A DNA stretch of 64,000 nt from Pseudotabrizicola alkalilacus (GCF_003443995.1 NZ_QWEY01000001.1:682001-746000), one strand, 5' to 3'. Numbered from the stretch's first letter, positions 26,832-36,312 are shown. Program-made: numbers and translations. Notes: generated by a model from the sequence alone, not told the origin.

Positions 26832-27475
26832 GCCTGTTGGGCCGCCTTCGCGCGGCCCTTGGCCGCGATGATGCCTCGCTTCTGGCGCGGGCGCGCGGTG
26901 ATGTGCGGATGGGGCTGGGGTTGAACCCGCCCGCCTGCCTTGCGCCGCTGAACCGCGCCATTGCCGCATTGGAGCGGCTGCCGAACACGCCCGAGGTGGC
27001 GCTGCTGCTGGGCCGCGCGCTGCGGGCCAAGGCGCAGGCGCTGACCGGCAAACCGGCCCGTATCCTGCGGGCGCGATCGGTGGCCAAACTGCGCGCGATG
27101 ATCGAACAGCCGCGGATTTCAGTCCCTGAACGTGCCGCCCTTTGGGCCGCGCTGGCGCAGGCCTGGCTGCCGCTGCCCGAAGATGCCACAGACCCCGACC
27201 GGAGCTACCGCCAGTTGCTCCGGGCAGAGGAAGCACAGACCGAAGCGCTGGTGATCCCCTCTGCCGCCACCCATCTGGCGATGGCCGAAATCCTGCTGGC
27301 CTTGTGCCGCTCGCCGCTCTGCCCTGATGCCCACAGGCGCGCCCTCAGCCTGCGCCAGTACCTGCTTGCCGCCCGCGCGCTTGCCCCAGATGCCGATGAA
27401 CGCCACACAGCCGATATATTGGAATCGGATGTGCTACAGCTGTTTCCCGGCCTCGCGGCGGGGGATGCCCCCTAG
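26828..27475 (+). CDS. Uncharacterised helical protein coupled to gatB
   Basis: 215 residues, unrecognised. The GTG start overlaps the gatB stop (GTGA), so translation is coupled. The sequence is Ala/Leu/Arg-rich and helical, with TPR-like spacing (for example [20 protein letters not shown] and [16 protein letters not shown]), no signal peptide and no membrane helix. High Arg content at the N-terminus could suit RNA or tRNA contact, but that is a guess. A GC-rich spurious frame is unlikely because it has normal codon bias for the region and starts exactly at the gatB stop. Confidence 0.6.
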   Translation: MSLLGRLRAALGRDDASLLARARGDVRMGLGLNPPACLAPLNRAIAALERLPNTPEVALLLGRALRAKAQALTGKPARILRARSVAKLRAMIEQPRISVPERAALWAALAQAWLPLPEDATDPDRSYRQLLRAEEAQTEALVIPSAATHLAMAEILLALCRSPLCPDAHRRALSLRQYLLAARALAPDADERHTADILESDVLQLFPGLAAGDAP

Positions 27476-27560
27476 GGATAGGGGCGCGGCGATATGCGCC
27501 CACCACATCGGCCAGATGTTGCCAGACTGCCCGGGCATGCCGAAAAAGTGCACTGAAAGC

Positions 27561-27590
27561 TTGGTCTTGGCCCGGGAAACCCGCTATTCT
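27561..27590 (+). promoter_or_regulatory. Promoter upstream of the DUF4177 gene
   Basis: TTGGTC, 18 bp, TATTCT, with the start codon 29 bp further on. Confidence 0.5.
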
Positions 27591-27618
27591 GCACATTGAA
27601 AAGTTCGCGGGAGCCATC

Positions 27619-28005
27619 ATGCAACGCTACGAATACAAGGTCATTCCAGCCCCGAAACGGGGGGAAAAACTCCGCGGAGTGAAAACGACCGAAGACCGCT
27701 TTGCCCAGACCCTGACCCAGTTGATGAACAGCCTTGGGGCTGACGGGTGGGACTATGTGCGCGCCGACACCTTGCCTTGCGATGAACGCGCAGGGCTGAC
27801 TGGCACAAAAACCACGTATCAGAACATGCTGGTGTTCCGCCGCACGCTGGTTGAGAGGCAGGTCACGGAAACGCCCCCGTCGTTCAGCACATTGCGCGCC
27901 ACGCCAGAGCCTGAGCTGCCGACGCTGAAGCTCGGTGCCGCGCATGTGGCGGCGGGGCCAGCTCCTGCGCTTGGGCCGGCAAAATCCGATATCGCCGCCG
28001 AATGA
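27619..28005 (+). CDS. DUF4177 domain protein
   Basis: 128 residues. The first 80 match the DUF4177 pattern (MQRYEYKVIPAPKRGEK, LNSLGADGWDYV-like, YQNMLVFRR), a small alpha/beta domain of unknown function. The remainder is a Pro/Ala-rich tail without predicted structure. A GGGAG ribosome site precedes the start. It ends exactly one base before the stop of the HisC-like gene on the other strand, with no room for a terminator. Confidence 0.7.
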   Translation: MQRYEYKVIPAPKRGEKLRGVKTTEDRFAQTLTQLMNSLGADGWDYVRADTLPCDERAGLTGTKTTYQNMLVFRRTLVERQVTETPPSFSTLRATPEPELPTLKLGAAHVAAGPAPALGPAKSDIAAE

Positions 28006-29106
28006 TCAGCCTGCCGCAGCGATGGCCTGCGGCAGCACCTCTTCCAGCACATCCAGCGCCGCGTCATCCCCAAGGCTGATGCGGATACAGCGGTCCAGCG
28101 GGGCCACCCCCGGCATGCGGATGAACACGCCCCGCGCCACCGTCTCGCGCAGAACGGCGCGGGCATGGTCGCCGTCGCGCCCGCAGTCCACCGTCACGAA
28201 GTTGGTGGCCGAGGGCAGGGCGCGCAGCCCGTTTGCTTCTGCGATCCGGCTTACCCGGTCCCGCGCTGCCCTCACCCGGCGCTGTACGTCGGCCAGCCAG
28301 CCCTGATCCGCCAGCGCCGCCAGCGCGCCAATCTGCGCCACCCGGTTCATGCCGAAATGATCGCGCACCTTGTCAAAGGCCTGCGCCAGTTCCGGGCGGG
28401 CAATGGCATAGCCCACCCGCGCGCCCGCCATGCCATAGCCCTTGGAAAACGTGCGCAGCCGGATCACTTGTGGATGATCGGGGTGGATCGTGGGGATGGT
28501 CCCCTCAGGCGCCAGATCGGCATAGGCTTCGTCCAGCACCAGCAGACTGTGGTCGGGCAGGTGCGCCACCATGTCCTCGATCACCGCGCCTGTGTGATGG
28601 CTGCCCATCGGGTTGTCGGGGTTGGCCAGGTAGATCAGCCGCGCCCCGGTCTGCCGTGCGGTGTCGAGCAGGGCCTGCGGGTCTTCGTGCGCGCCACGAT
28701 AGGGCACACGGAGAAGCTGCCCGCCAAAGCCGGTCACATGAAAATTGAAGGTCGGGTAGGCCCCGAGTGAGGTCACCACCGGCACGCCCTGCTCCAGCGT
28801 CAGGCGGCACAACAGGCCCAGCAACCCGTCGATCCCGCCGCCCACCACGATGTGCTGCGGGGTCACCCCGTGATGCCGGGCGAGGGCCTGTTTCAGCTCA
28901 TGGCTCTCGGGGTCGGCGTACATCCAGACCCCTTCCACCGCCTCCTTCATTGCGGCGATGGCGGCAGGCGAGGGGCCGAACAGGCTCTCATTGGCCCCCA
29001 GCCTTGCCCGGAAGGTCTGGCCCATCTGACGTTCCAGCGCCTCGGGGCCGGTGAAGGGCACGACAGAGGGAAGGGTGGCGGCGTGGGGGGTGAGAAAGCG
29101 GGTCAT
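28006..29106 (-). CDS. HisC-like class I/II aminotransferase
   Basis: 366 residues, fold type I PLP enzyme. The cofactor lysine is K222 in FSKGYGMAG, the aspartate is in VLDEAY, and ANPDNPMG is the conserved asparagine loop. It resembles histidinol-phosphate aminotransferase but could act on aromatic or other amino acids. No other his gene is nearby. An AT-rich inverted repeat lies 68 bp upstream of the start. Confidence 0.83.
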   Translation of the reverse strand: MTRFLTPHAATLPSVVPFTGPEALERQMGQTFRARLGANESLFGPSPAAIAAMKEAVEGVWMYADPESHELKQALARHHGVTPQHIVVGGGIDGLLGLLCRLTLEQGVPVVTSLGAYPTFNFHVTGFGGQLLRVPYRGAHEDPQALLDTARQTGARLIYLANPDNPMGSHHTGAVIEDMVAHLPDHSLLVLDEAYADLAPEGTIPTIHPDHPQVIRLRTFSKGYGMAGARVGYAIARPELAQAFDKVRDHFGMNRVAQIGALAALADQGWLADVQRRVRAARDRVSRIAEANGLRALPSATNFVTVDCGRDGDHARAVLRETVARGVFIRMPGVAPLDRCIRISLGDDAALDVLEEVLPQAIAAAG

Positions 29107-29174
29107 GATCCCGGCAGAGTGGCGGGAAATGCGGCGCGGGGCAAGGGGGCCTTCCCACTGTGTTACAAAAGGAG

Positions 29175-29188
29175 GATATATTTATATC
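29175..29188. promoter_or_regulatory. AT-rich inverted repeat before the HisC-like gene
   Basis: GATATA-TT-TATATC, 69 bp upstream of the start codon at 29106, in a region that otherwise is GC-rich. It overlaps a weak minus-strand promoter (TTGATA as -35). Confidence 0.4.
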
Positions 29189-29232
29189 AATGGGTTAAGC
29201 TGTGACATCAACGGGTTTTTAACATTTCTGCA

Positions 29233-29252
29233 GCGGCACCACTTTGTGCCGC
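29233..29252. other. Small hairpin in the HisC-like / valS intergenic region
   Basis: GCGGCAC-CACTTT-GTGCCGC, 7-bp stem. It lies beyond the valS terminator, in the leader side of the HisC-like gene. The whole gene-free stretch 29107-29404 holds this hairpin, the AT-rich repeat, the valS terminator and two repeat elements, and no gene. Confidence 0.4.
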
Positions 29253-29256
29253 CAAA

Positions 29257-29282
29257 GAAAAGGGGGGCTTTCCGCCCCCCTT
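29257..29282 (-). terminator. Rho-independent terminator of valS
   Basis: On the minus strand AAGGGGGGC / GCCCCCCTT (9-bp stem, 5-base loop) runs straight into TTCTTT. It is about 120 bp past the valS stop, after the two repeat elements. Confidence 0.75.
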
Positions 29283-29334
29283 CGTCGCTGCCGCTCCTCA
29301 TCCCCCCGAGGATATTTGCAGACAAGAAATGAGC
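29281..29334 (+). repeat. Dispersed hairpin element, copy B
   Basis: Contains TCGTCGCTGCCGC, then CCCCCCGAGGATATTT and GACAAGAAATG, matching copy A read on its minus strand. Its 5' edge is shared with the valS terminator stem. Confidence 0.6.
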
Positions 29335-29343
29335 GCATCTTTG

Positions 29344-29390
29344 GTCATTTTCTATCCTTAAATATCCCCGCCGGAGGCTCCCCCTGCGGG
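29344..29390 (-). repeat. Dispersed hairpin element, copy B' (inverted)
   Basis: On the minus strand CGGCGGGGATATTT then GGATAGAAAATG. It faces copy B, so GAAATGA and TCATTTTC arms meet across about 12 bases and the two copies can form a long cruciform. Confidence 0.55.
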
Positions 29391-29404
29391 AAAAGGCGTT
29401 CCGG

Positions 29405-32400
29405 TCAGCCGATTTCAGCCAGACGGGCCATGGCTGCGCGGAGTTTGGCGGCCTCATCCTCGCGCGCGGCCAGATTGGCGCGGGCCTCTTCCACCACCTC
29501 TTCCGGCGCGGAGGCGGCAAAGGCGGGGTTGTTCAGCCGTCCGTTCAGCCCGCCGATTTCCTTGGCCAGTTTGTCGAGCGTCTTTTGCAGCCGCGCCTTT
29601 TCTTCGGCGATGTCGATGACACCGGCGAGCGGGATGGCAAAGGTCGCGCCCTCGGCTGCCACGGTGATCGCGCCTTTGGGCGCGGTGGTGGCATGGCTGA
29701 GGGAGTCGATGCGGGCGAGGCGCTGGATCAGCGGCGCGTTATTGGCCCACGCGGCCTGTGCCGTACCGGTCATCGCGGTGGCCACCAGATCGAGTTTCAG
29801 CCCCGCCGGCACATGCACCTGCGCGCGGGCGGAGCGGATGTCGTCGATCAGGGTTGTCACCCATGTCATCTCGGCCATCGACGGCGCGTCGATCAGGCTG
29901 GCGGGCAGCTCTGGCCAGTCGGTGTGGACCATGAGCTTTGCCCGCGTGCCGGTGGTGGCCCACAGCTCTTCGGTGATGAAGGGCATCATCGGGTGCAAGA
30001 GGATCATGCAGTGATCCAGCACCCAAGCCATGGTTTGCCGCGTCTCGCCCGCCTGTTCGCCATCAAACAGGGGTTTTGCGAATTCGACATACCAGTCGCA
30101 GACCTTGCCCCAGACGAATTTGTAGAGTGTGTCGGCGGCTTGGTCGAAGCGGTAGTTTTCCAGTGCCTCGGAGACTTCGGCCGCGGCCTTGGCGGTCTCG
30201 CCGATGATCCATTTGTTCACCGTGGCGCTGGCCTGTGGCGGTTGGGTCTGGGTGCGATGCCCCTCCCACACGCCGTTCATTTCGGCGAAGCGGCAGGCGT
30301 TCCACAGTTTGGTGCCGAAGTTGCGGTAGCCTGCGATGCGGCTGGTGTCGAGTTTCAGCACCCCGCCAAGGCTGGCCATGGCGGCATTGGCAAAGCGCAG
30401 CGCATCGGCGCCGTATTCGTCGATGATCTCCAACGGATCAATGACATTGCCGAGCGATTTCGACATCTTCTTGCCCTTGGCGTCGCGCACAAGGCCGTGC
30501 AGGTAGACGGTGTGGAACGGGATCTGATCGACCACCGCCAACTGCATCATCATCATCCGGGCGACCCAGAAAAACAGGATGTCTTGCCCGGTCACGAGGA
30601 CCGAGGTCGGGAAGTATTTCGCCAGTTCCGGAGTGGGTTCCGGCCAGCCCAGCGTGCCGATGGGCCAGAGGCCGGAGGAGAACCAGGTGTCGAGCACGTC
30701 GGGGTCGCGCCAGACCGGATAGACCAGATGGGTCGGGTCTTGCGACAGGGTGTAATCGGCAAGGGCTGCGGCAAAGGTCTCCACCGCCGTTTGCCGGTCG
30801 GCCACTTCGACCACACGCGCGGTGTTGAGCGGGTGGGGCAGGGCGGCCAGATCATCAAGGAAGCGTTCGGTGACTGCGTCGATGCTGGCCGCGCAGTGAA
30901 AGCGCGACTCGCGCTCGATATAGCCGCCATCCCCGAGGATGGTGAGAATTTCGACCTGATCCAATGCATTGTCGCCTTCGTCATCGACAAAATCGGCGGC
31001 GTCGATCGACAGACCATACCAAACCGGGATCTGATGCCCCCACCAGAGCTGGCGGCTGATGCACCAGGGCTCGATGTTCTCCAGCCAGTGGTAATAGGTT
31101 TTCTCGCCCGACTCCGGGATGATCTTGGTTGCGCCTGTGCGCACCGCATCGAGCGCGGGTTCGACGATTTTCGCCGTGTCCACAAACCATTGGTCGGTCA
31201 GCATCGGCTCGATCACCACTTTGGAGCGGTCGCCGAAGGGCTGCATGATCTTTTTCGCCTCGACCACCGGCTCGCGGGTCAGGTGTTCGGACCCGGTTTC
31301 GGGGTCGATCTGTTTGACCAGCGTCGTCACGGACAGACCGATGGCGTTGATGTCGGCCACCACCGCCTTGCGGGCCGCGAACCGGTCCAACCCACGGTAT
31401 TTCTCGGGGACGAGGTTGAGGCTGTCGACTTCGGACTCATTGGTGGGGGAGCCTGCGGCGATCTCGCGGGCGCGGGCGACCGCTTCCGCATAGGGGGCAC
31501 CATCGGCGCGCATGGCCCCTCGGGTGTCCATCAGGCGGTAGCAGGGCAGGTTGGCGCGTTTGGCCACGCCGTAGTCGTTGAAATCATGCGCGCCGGTGAT
31601 CTTCACAGCACCCGAGCCAAAGGTCGGGTCGGGGTATTCGTCGGTGATGATCGGGATCAGACGGTCGCAGAGCGGCAGGTGGACCATCTTGCCGACGATG
31701 GGCGCGTAGCGCGTGTCCGACGGGTGCACCGCCACCGCGCCGTCGCCCAGCATGGTCTCGGGCCTTGTGGTGGCGATGGAGATGTAGTCGCGCGTTTCGC
31801 GCAAGGTCACCGCGCCGGTTTCGTCTTTCTCGACGTATTCATAGGTTTCGCCGCCGGCGAGCCGGTATTTGAAGTGCCACATGTGGCCCGCGACTTCGGT
31901 GTTCTCGACCTCCAGATCGGAGATCGCGGTCTCGAAATGCGGGTCCCAGTTCACCAGACGCTTGCCGCGATAGATCAGGCCCTTGTTGTAGAGGTCGGCG
32001 AAGACCTTGATCACGGCGTCATGGAAATTGCCCTGCTCGCCCTCGGGCGCGCCGGGGGCGCCGGACATGGTGAAGGCCTCACGGTCCCAGTCGCAGGAGG
32101 CGCCAAGGCGTTGCAGCTGGCCGATGATGGTGCCGCGTGAGGATTGTTTTTGCTGCCAGACGCGGGACAGGAACGCCTCACGCCCCATGTCGCGGCGGGT
32201 GGGTTCGCCGTTTTTCGCCATCTCGCGCTCGGTCACCATTTGCGTCGCGATCCCGGCATGGTCGGTGCCGGGCTGCCAGAGCGTGTCATCGCCGCGCATC
32301 CGGTGCCAGCGGGTCAGAATGTCCTGCAAGGTGTTGTTGAAGGCGTGGCCCATGTGCAGCGAGCCGGTGACATTGGGCGGCGGGATCATGACGGAAAACG

Positions 32401-32512
32401 CCGGGTGGCCGGGCTTGGCATTGGCCCCGGCGCGGAAGGCTTTTTCGGTCAGCCACTGTTGCGAGATCCGGGCCTCGGCTTCGGCGGCGTTGAAGGTCTT
32501 TTCCATCGGCAT
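29405..32512 (-). CDS. valS: Valine--tRNA ligase
   Basis: 1035 residues, longer than the 951 of E. coli. Class I motifs: [13 protein letters not shown] (HIGH equivalent HMGH) and [10 protein letters not shown] (KMSKS). Editing CP1 domain, anticodon-binding domain and the C-terminal coiled coil ([13 protein letters not shown]...) are present. The extra length is mainly an insertion before the WFSSGLWP strand (residues about 540-610), seen in alphaproteobacterial ValRS. Start 32512 has GAGGAA at a suitable distance. It is 80 bp downstream of the VOC gene on the same strand. Confidence 0.97.
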   Translation of the reverse strand: MPMEKTFNAAEAEARISQQWLTEKAFRAGANAKPGHPAFSVMIPPPNVTGSLHMGHAFNNTLQDILTRWHRMRGDDTLWQPGTDHAGIATQMVTEREMAKNGEPTRRDMGREAFLSRVWQQKQSSRGTIIGQLQRLGASCDWDREAFTMSGAPGAPEGEQGNFHDAVIKVFADLYNKGLIYRGKRLVNWDPHFETAISDLEVENTEVAGHMWHFKYRLAGGETYEYVEKDETGAVTLRETRDYISIATTRPETMLGDGAVAVHPSDTRYAPIVGKMVHLPLCDRLIPIITDEYPDPTFGSGAVKITGAHDFNDYGVAKRANLPCYRLMDTRGAMRADGAPYAEAVARAREIAAGSPTNESEVDSLNLVPEKYRGLDRFAARKAVVADINAIGLSVTTLVKQIDPETGSEHLTREPVVEAKKIMQPFGDRSKVVIEPMLTDQWFVDTAKIVEPALDAVRTGATKIIPESGEKTYYHWLENIEPWCISRQLWWGHQIPVWYGLSIDAADFVDDEGDNALDQVEILTILGDGGYIERESRFHCAASIDAVTERFLDDLAALPHPLNTARVVEVADRQTAVETFAAALADYTLSQDPTHLVYPVWRDPDVLDTWFSSGLWPIGTLGWPEPTPELAKYFPTSVLVTGQDILFFWVARMMMMQLAVVDQIPFHTVYLHGLVRDAKGKKMSKSLGNVIDPLEIIDEYGADALRFANAAMASLGGVLKLDTSRIAGYRNFGTKLWNACRFAEMNGVWEGHRTQTQPPQASATVNKWIIGETAKAAAEVSEALENYRFDQAADTLYKFVWGKVCDWYVEFAKPLFDGEQAGETRQTMAWVLDHCMILLHPMMPFITEELWATTGTRAKLMVHTDWPELPASLIDAPSMAEMTWVTTLIDDIRSARAQVHVPAGLKLDLVATAMTGTAQAAWANNAPLIQRLARIDSLSHATTAPKGAITVAAEGATFAIPLAGVIDIAEEKARLQKTLDKLAKEIGGLNGRLNNPAFAASAPEEVVEEARANLAAREDEAAKLRAAMARLAEIG

Positions 32513-32592
32513 GGGCGTGTTCCTCTGCGGTTGCAGGGGACTTAGCGAATGTGGGGGCAAAGGCCAAGGGGGATGGCATTTGCCCCCTGAAG

Positions 32593-33345
32593 TCAGCTCG
32601 GGCCGACGAGGCCAAAGGTGGCACCCTGCGGGTCGGCGGCGTAGCAGACAAAGGCCCCGCCGGGCACCTCCATCGGGCCATGCAGGGTGGTGCCGCCTTG
32701 TGCCGCGATGCGGGTCATGGCGGCGGCGATGCTGTCGGTGCCAAAGACCGGCAGCCAGTGCGGCGGGATGCCGGGCTGGGCCAGTGGCATCAGGCCGCCG
32801 ATATCGCCGGTGGGGAGGGAGACCAGCTGATAGATGCCCATCGCGCCCATATCCATTGCCTGACCGGCGGTCCAGCCGAGCAGGGTGGTGTAAAAGCCGA
32901 GTGCGGCTGCGGGGTCGGAGGTTTGCAACTCGTGCCAGTTGACGTGGCCGGGATTCTTTTGGTCAAAGGCCGCGCCGGGCTGGCCGTCTTGGGGTTGCAT
33001 CAGGCCGAACACAGCCCCTTGCGGGTCGCTGACGATGGCAAAGCGGCCGGTGTCGGGGATGTCTTCGGGCGCGCGGTGGACCGTGCCACCAAGGGCGGTC
33101 ACGCGGGCGGCACTGGCGTCGCAATCATCGACGGCGAAATAGACCATCCAGAATTCGGGCATCGGCGTATCCGGCCCCATCAGTCCGGCCACCATATCCT
33201 CGCCATGGGTCGCGATGGTGTAGTCAAAACGCGGCATGCCGGAGTCCTTGAACTGCCAGCCCATCACCGGGCCGTAAAACGCCGATGAGGCGGGGATATT
33301 GGCGGCGGTGAGTTCGTACCAGTAGGGCAGGCCCAGAACGCTCAT
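32593..33345 (-). CDS. Two-domain VOC (glyoxalase/dioxygenase fold) protein
   Basis: 250 residues with two vicinal-oxygen-chelate modules: first starts [17 protein letters not shown], second starts near [12 protein letters not shown] (residue about 128). Similar to CFP-30B-type proteins. Reaction unknown; the family includes glyoxalases and antibiotic-binding proteins. It overlaps the DUF1428 stop by 4 bp; both are divergent from an HxlR regulator that may control them. Confidence 0.82.
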   Translation of the reverse strand: MSVLGLPYWYELTAANIPASSAFYGPVMGWQFKDSGMPRFDYTIATHGEDMVAGLMGPDTPMPEFWMVYFAVDDCDASAARVTALGGTVHRAPEDIPDTGRFAIVSDPQGAVFGLMQPQDGQPGAAFDQKNPGHVNWHELQTSDPAAALGFYTTLLGWTAGQAMDMGAMGIYQLVSLPTGDIGGLMPLAQPGIPPHWLPVFGTDSIAAAMTRIAAQGGTTLHGPMEVPGGAFVCYAADPQGATFGLVGPS

Positions 33346-33704
33346 GCGGCTTCCCCCTTGACCAGAACGGGCACAAAGCCGCCGTAGATCATGCGCTTGC
33401 CGTCAAACGGCATCTCGGCCATGTCATCGGGCGACATGGCAGACTCCATCGCCTTGTAGGCGGCGTTGCGGGTTTCCTTGTCGGGCCATGTCATCCAGGC
33501 CACCACCACGGTCTCGCCCTCGGCCAGATCAACCGAGCGCAGGAAATCAGTGTGCTTGCCGGGGGGCACGTCATCGCCCCAGCCCACCACAAAAGACAGC
33601 GCCCCCAGCTTCTGGAATTCGGGCCACCACTTTGCCTCATGCGCGATGTAATCATCGCGGCGATCGTTTGAGACCGGAATGACGAAGGTATCAAAATAAT
33701 TCAT
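33342..33704 (-). CDS. DUF1428 family protein
   Basis: 120 residues. MNYFDTFVIPV, then GWGDDVPPGKHTDFLRSV and FDGKRMIYGGF are the family's hallmarks, a dimeric alpha-beta barrel (ferredoxin-like) fold of unknown function. Strong ribosome site AGGAGGAA. First gene of a pair with the VOC protein, divergent from HxlR. Confidence 0.82.
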   Translation of the reverse strand: MNYFDTFVIPVSNDRRDDYIAHEAKWWPEFQKLGALSFVVGWGDDVPPGKHTDFLRSVDLAEGETVVVAWMTWPDKETRNAAYKAMESAMSPDDMAEMPFDGKRMIYGGFVPVLVKGEAA

Positions 33705-33747
33705 GTCCGTTCCTCCTGGCACTTGCCGGGGCAGGCTGTCAAAGCTA

Positions 33748-33777
33748 GTTACAAAAAGCAACTGAAAGTTATGTAAC
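33748..33777. promoter_or_regulatory. Inverted repeat in the DUF1428 / HxlR divergent promoter
   Basis: GTTAC (33748-33752) and GTAAC (33773-33777) flank AAAAAGCAACTGAAAGTTAT, with further AAC/GTT pairs inside. It abuts the GTG start of the HxlR gene, so it could be an autoregulatory operator for both directions. Confidence 0.45.
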
Positions 33778-34431
33778 GTGACCAAATCCCGCCGAAGCTA
33801 TCAGGAAGGCTGTCTTGAGGCCCATGCGCTGGACCTGATCGGCGACCGCTGGGCGCTGCTGGTGGTGCGTGAGCTGATGCTGGGGCCGCGCAGATTCGGC
33901 GCAATCCGCGACGGGTTGCCGGGGATCAGCGCCAATATCCTGACCCGCAAGCTGGAGGATCTGGAAGCGACGGGCATCGTTGTGCGGGAGCAATTGCCTG
34001 ATCCGGTGCGGGTGCAGCTGTACCGGCTGACCGGGGCCGGGCTGGGCCTGTGGCCAGTGATCCGCGCGCTGTGCCGCTGGGGGGCGGGGATGCCGGGGCA
34101 TGACCCGCGCCTGTTCATCAGCCCGACCTCGTTGATGCTGTCGATGCGGGCCATGTGCGCGCGGGAGCGCGCGGGGAGGCATGTGGCGGCGATGGTGCTG
34201 GGGGGCGAGCCGTTTGTGATCACCACCGCGCCGGGGCAGTTCCGGGTGGAGCGCGGCACGACCGGGGCGGCGCTGCGGTTTGAGGGCGGCACCAATGCGA
34301 TGGCCATGGCGATCTATGGCCCGATGCCGCTGGCCCAGACCGCACAGGGGGTGATCCGGTTTGACGGCGATCTGGCTGACGGGCAGGCCTTTGTCGATCT
34401 GTTCTCGCTGCGGCCTGCCGGTCCGGCCTAG
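33778..34431 (+). CDS. HxlR family transcriptional regulator
   Basis: 217 residues. N-terminal winged helix with the family start SYQEGCLEAHALDLIGDRWALLVVRELMLGPRRF (key features: single early cysteine C12, WALLVVREL). The C-terminal half (from about 120) is an SCP-2-like or sterol-binding-like domain, as in the longer HxlR proteins. HxlR members sense reactive or thiol-reactive compounds through the cysteine. GTG start. Its place opposite the DUF1428-VOC pair suggests that it controls them. Confidence 0.83.
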   Translation: MTKSRRSYQEGCLEAHALDLIGDRWALLVVRELMLGPRRFGAIRDGLPGISANILTRKLEDLEATGIVVREQLPDPVRVQLYRLTGAGLGLWPVIRALCRWGAGMPGHDPRLFISPTSLMLSMRAMCARERAGRHVAAMVLGGEPFVITTAPGQFRVERGTTGAALRFEGGTNAMAMAIYGPMPLAQTAQGVIRFDGDLADGQAFVDLFSLRPAGPA

Positions 34432-34859
34432 ACGGCGCGGTCGATCTTTGTGCTCAGGTGGATCAGGCTTTCCGATGAATGCACCCCGGTCATCGCGCCG
34501 ATCTGGTCCAGTACCTGATCAAGCACCTGGGTGTTCGGGCAGGCGATCTGCAGCAACAGGTCCACCCGTCCAGAGGTGGTAAACACCCGCTCCACCTCGG
34601 AAATCGACTTGAGCCGGGTCAGCAGGGCGGCTTGGGTGCGCGGCTCTATCGTCAGCAGAACCGTCGCGCGCAGGCGGTTGGGATCGGCCCCCTGACCCAG
34701 TTTCAGGGTGTAGCCGGCGATGGTGCCGTTGTCTTCCAGCCGCTCCAGCCGGGCCTGTATGGTCGAGCGTGCGACCTTTAGCCGACGTGCCAGCATGGCC
34801 AGCGACAGCCGCGCATCGGCACGCAGCAGGGCGATGATATTACGATCCAGATCATCCAT
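34428..34859 (-). CDS. Lrp/AsnC family regulator
   Basis: 143 residues. Helix-turn-helix in the first 50 (MDDLDRNIIALLRADARLS, ARSTIQARLERLE) and an RAM ligand-binding domain at the C-terminus (SGRVDLLLQIACPN). It is divergent from the decarboxylase gene at 35077 with a 217-bp intergenic region, the usual geometry for an AsnC regulator and its target. Its stop overlaps that of the HxlR gene by 4 bp. Confidence 0.88.
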   Translation of the reverse strand: MDDLDRNIIALLRADARLSLAMLARRLKVARSTIQARLERLEDNGTIAGYTLKLGQGADPNRLRATVLLTIEPRTQAALLTRLKSISEVERVFTTSGRVDLLLQIACPNTQVLDQVLDQIGAMTGVHSSESLIHLSTKIDRAV

Positions 34860-35076
34860 GCGATTTGACCGATGTTTTCATCATAATAACGTCTTCAGAC
34901 TCCGATTATATAGTTTTGTTCGGTGCGTTTGTGCCTCATATGCCCCATCCTACGTTGCAGGAAAAGGGCGGCTCATACGCACCTGGCCTGGTTTTAGATA
35001 ACCACGCTGGTGCCCGGCCCCGTTCGTTGCAACGGTCAAGGGCTATGCGTCTTGTTGGCAGGAAGGAAAAACTGCG
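34860..35076. promoter_or_regulatory. Lrp / decarboxylase divergent regulatory region
   Basis: AT-rich tract around 34900-34920 (GATTATATAG), one CGTTGCA (34953-34959), a CCGTT-loop-AACGG hairpin with the palindrome CGTTGCAACG (35025-35034), and a good ribosome site (GGAAGG). The long leader before an ornithine-decarboxylase-type gene is the position of the alphaproteobacterial speF leader RNA, which I cannot confirm by eye. Confidence 0.45.
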
Positions 35077-36222
35077 ATGGGACTCTCGAAAACGATCTGG
35101 ACAAATCCAACCGAATTTCTGCGGGTCGAGCAACCCGTTGATCCGGTGCTGTTCTTTGCACCGACAGCGGTGCAGGCAGCGGCCCGCCGGTTCATCGACG
35201 GCTTTCCCGGCATGGTGACCTATGCGGTCAAGTCGAACCCGAGCGACGAGATGGTGGAAAATCTGTCGGCGGCCGGGGTGCGTGGCTATGACTGCGCATC
35301 GGGGTTCGAGATTGACCTGATCCGCCGACTGGCCCCGGATGCCGCTATCCACTACAACAACCCGGTGCGCGCCCGGCACGAGATTGCCTATGCTGTGACG
35401 CGGGGGGTGAAATCCTATAGCGTTGATTCGCGGTCGGAACTCGACAAGCTGATCGAGATGGTCCCGGCTGAGGGCACCGAGATTTCGGTGCGTTTCAAGC
35501 TGCCGGTGGCGGGGGCGGCCTATAACTTTGGCGCCAAGTTCGGTGCGACGGCCGAGGTTGCGGTGGACCTGCTGAAAGTGGTGGCCGAGGCCGGGTTCAT
35601 CCCGTCGATCACCTTTCACCCAGGCACGCAATGCACCGACCCAAAGGCGTGGGAGTCCTATATCCTTGAGGCGGCAGAGATCGCGCGCAAGGCCGGTGTA
35701 ACGATTGCGCGGCTGAACGTCGGGGGCGGGTTCCCGAACCACCGGCTGCACGGCGTGGCGCCGCAGCTGGAGGAAACCTTTGCGCTGATCGACCGCGTGG
35801 CAACCGAAGCGTTTGGCGCTGACCGCCCACTGCTGGTCTGCGAGCCGGGCCGGGCGCTGTGCGGCGACGCGTATACGCTGGCGGCACGGGTCAAGGCGGT
35901 GCGCGACGACAGCCATGTGTTCCTGAACGATGGGGTGTACGGCACGCTGACCGAACTGCCGCTGATCGGCGTGATCGACCGGATGGAAGTGTTGTCGGCA
36001 ACCGGCGAAAAGCGCGTGGGCGAAGAGGTGCCGCGCATCATCTTTGGCCCGACCTGCGATTCGGTGGACCGTCTGCCGGGGGATATTCCGCTGCCGGGCG
36101 ATATTGCCGAGGGCGATTTCGTGATCGTGCATGGCATGGGGGCCTATTCCACCGTGACCAACTCGCGGTTCAACGGCTTTGGCGATCTGGGGATTGCCAC
36201 GGTGCTGTCGCTCAAGGTCTGA
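35077..36222 (+). CDS. Class III PLP decarboxylase (ornithine/lysine/diaminopimelate type)
   Basis: 381 residues, alanine-racemase fold. The PLP lysine is K52 in YAVKSNP; the GGGFP phosphate loop (near 224), CEPGRAL and GPTCDSVD cysteine motif (near 325) are those of eukaryotic-type ornithine/lysine decarboxylases (LysA has a different ending, and is longer). It likely makes putrescine or cadaverine. Divergent from an Lrp regulator. A strong terminator follows. Confidence 0.86.
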   Translation: MGLSKTIWTNPTEFLRVEQPVDPVLFFAPTAVQAAARRFIDGFPGMVTYAVKSNPSDEMVENLSAAGVRGYDCASGFEIDLIRRLAPDAAIHYNNPVRARHEIAYAVTRGVKSYSVDSRSELDKLIEMVPAEGTEISVRFKLPVAGAAYNFGAKFGATAEVAVDLLKVVAEAGFIPSITFHPGTQCTDPKAWESYILEAAEIARKAGVTIARLNVGGGFPNHRLHGVAPQLEETFALIDRVATEAFGADRPLLVCEPGRALCGDAYTLAARVKAVRDDSHVFLNDGVYGTLTELPLIGVIDRMEVLSATGEKRVGEEVPRIIFGPTCDSVDRLPGDIPLPGDIAEGDFVIVHGMGAYSTVTNSRFNGFGDLGIATVLSLKV

Positions 36223-36246
36223 TTTCGACGAACTGCGTTGCAACAT

Positions 36247-36280
36247 ACGCCCCCGGCTGGACAAACCCAGCAGGGGGCGT
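36247..36280 (+). terminator. Terminator-like hairpin after the decarboxylase gene
   Basis: ACGCCCCC / GGGGGCGT (8 bp), one G-A mismatch, then GCTGG / CCAGC (5 bp) with a 6-base loop; AACTCTTT follows. A copy of CGTTGCAAC lies just upstream at 36236-36244. Confidence 0.65.
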
Positions 36281-36312
36281 AACTCTTTGTGCGGCAAGCA
36301 AAGGGGTGGGGC

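Noticed and set aside
29585-32140. 851-codon open frame antisense to valS
   Set aside because: It mirrors the valS codons in a GC-rich gene; the translation is His/Gly/Val-rich with no recognisable domain and no ribosome site.
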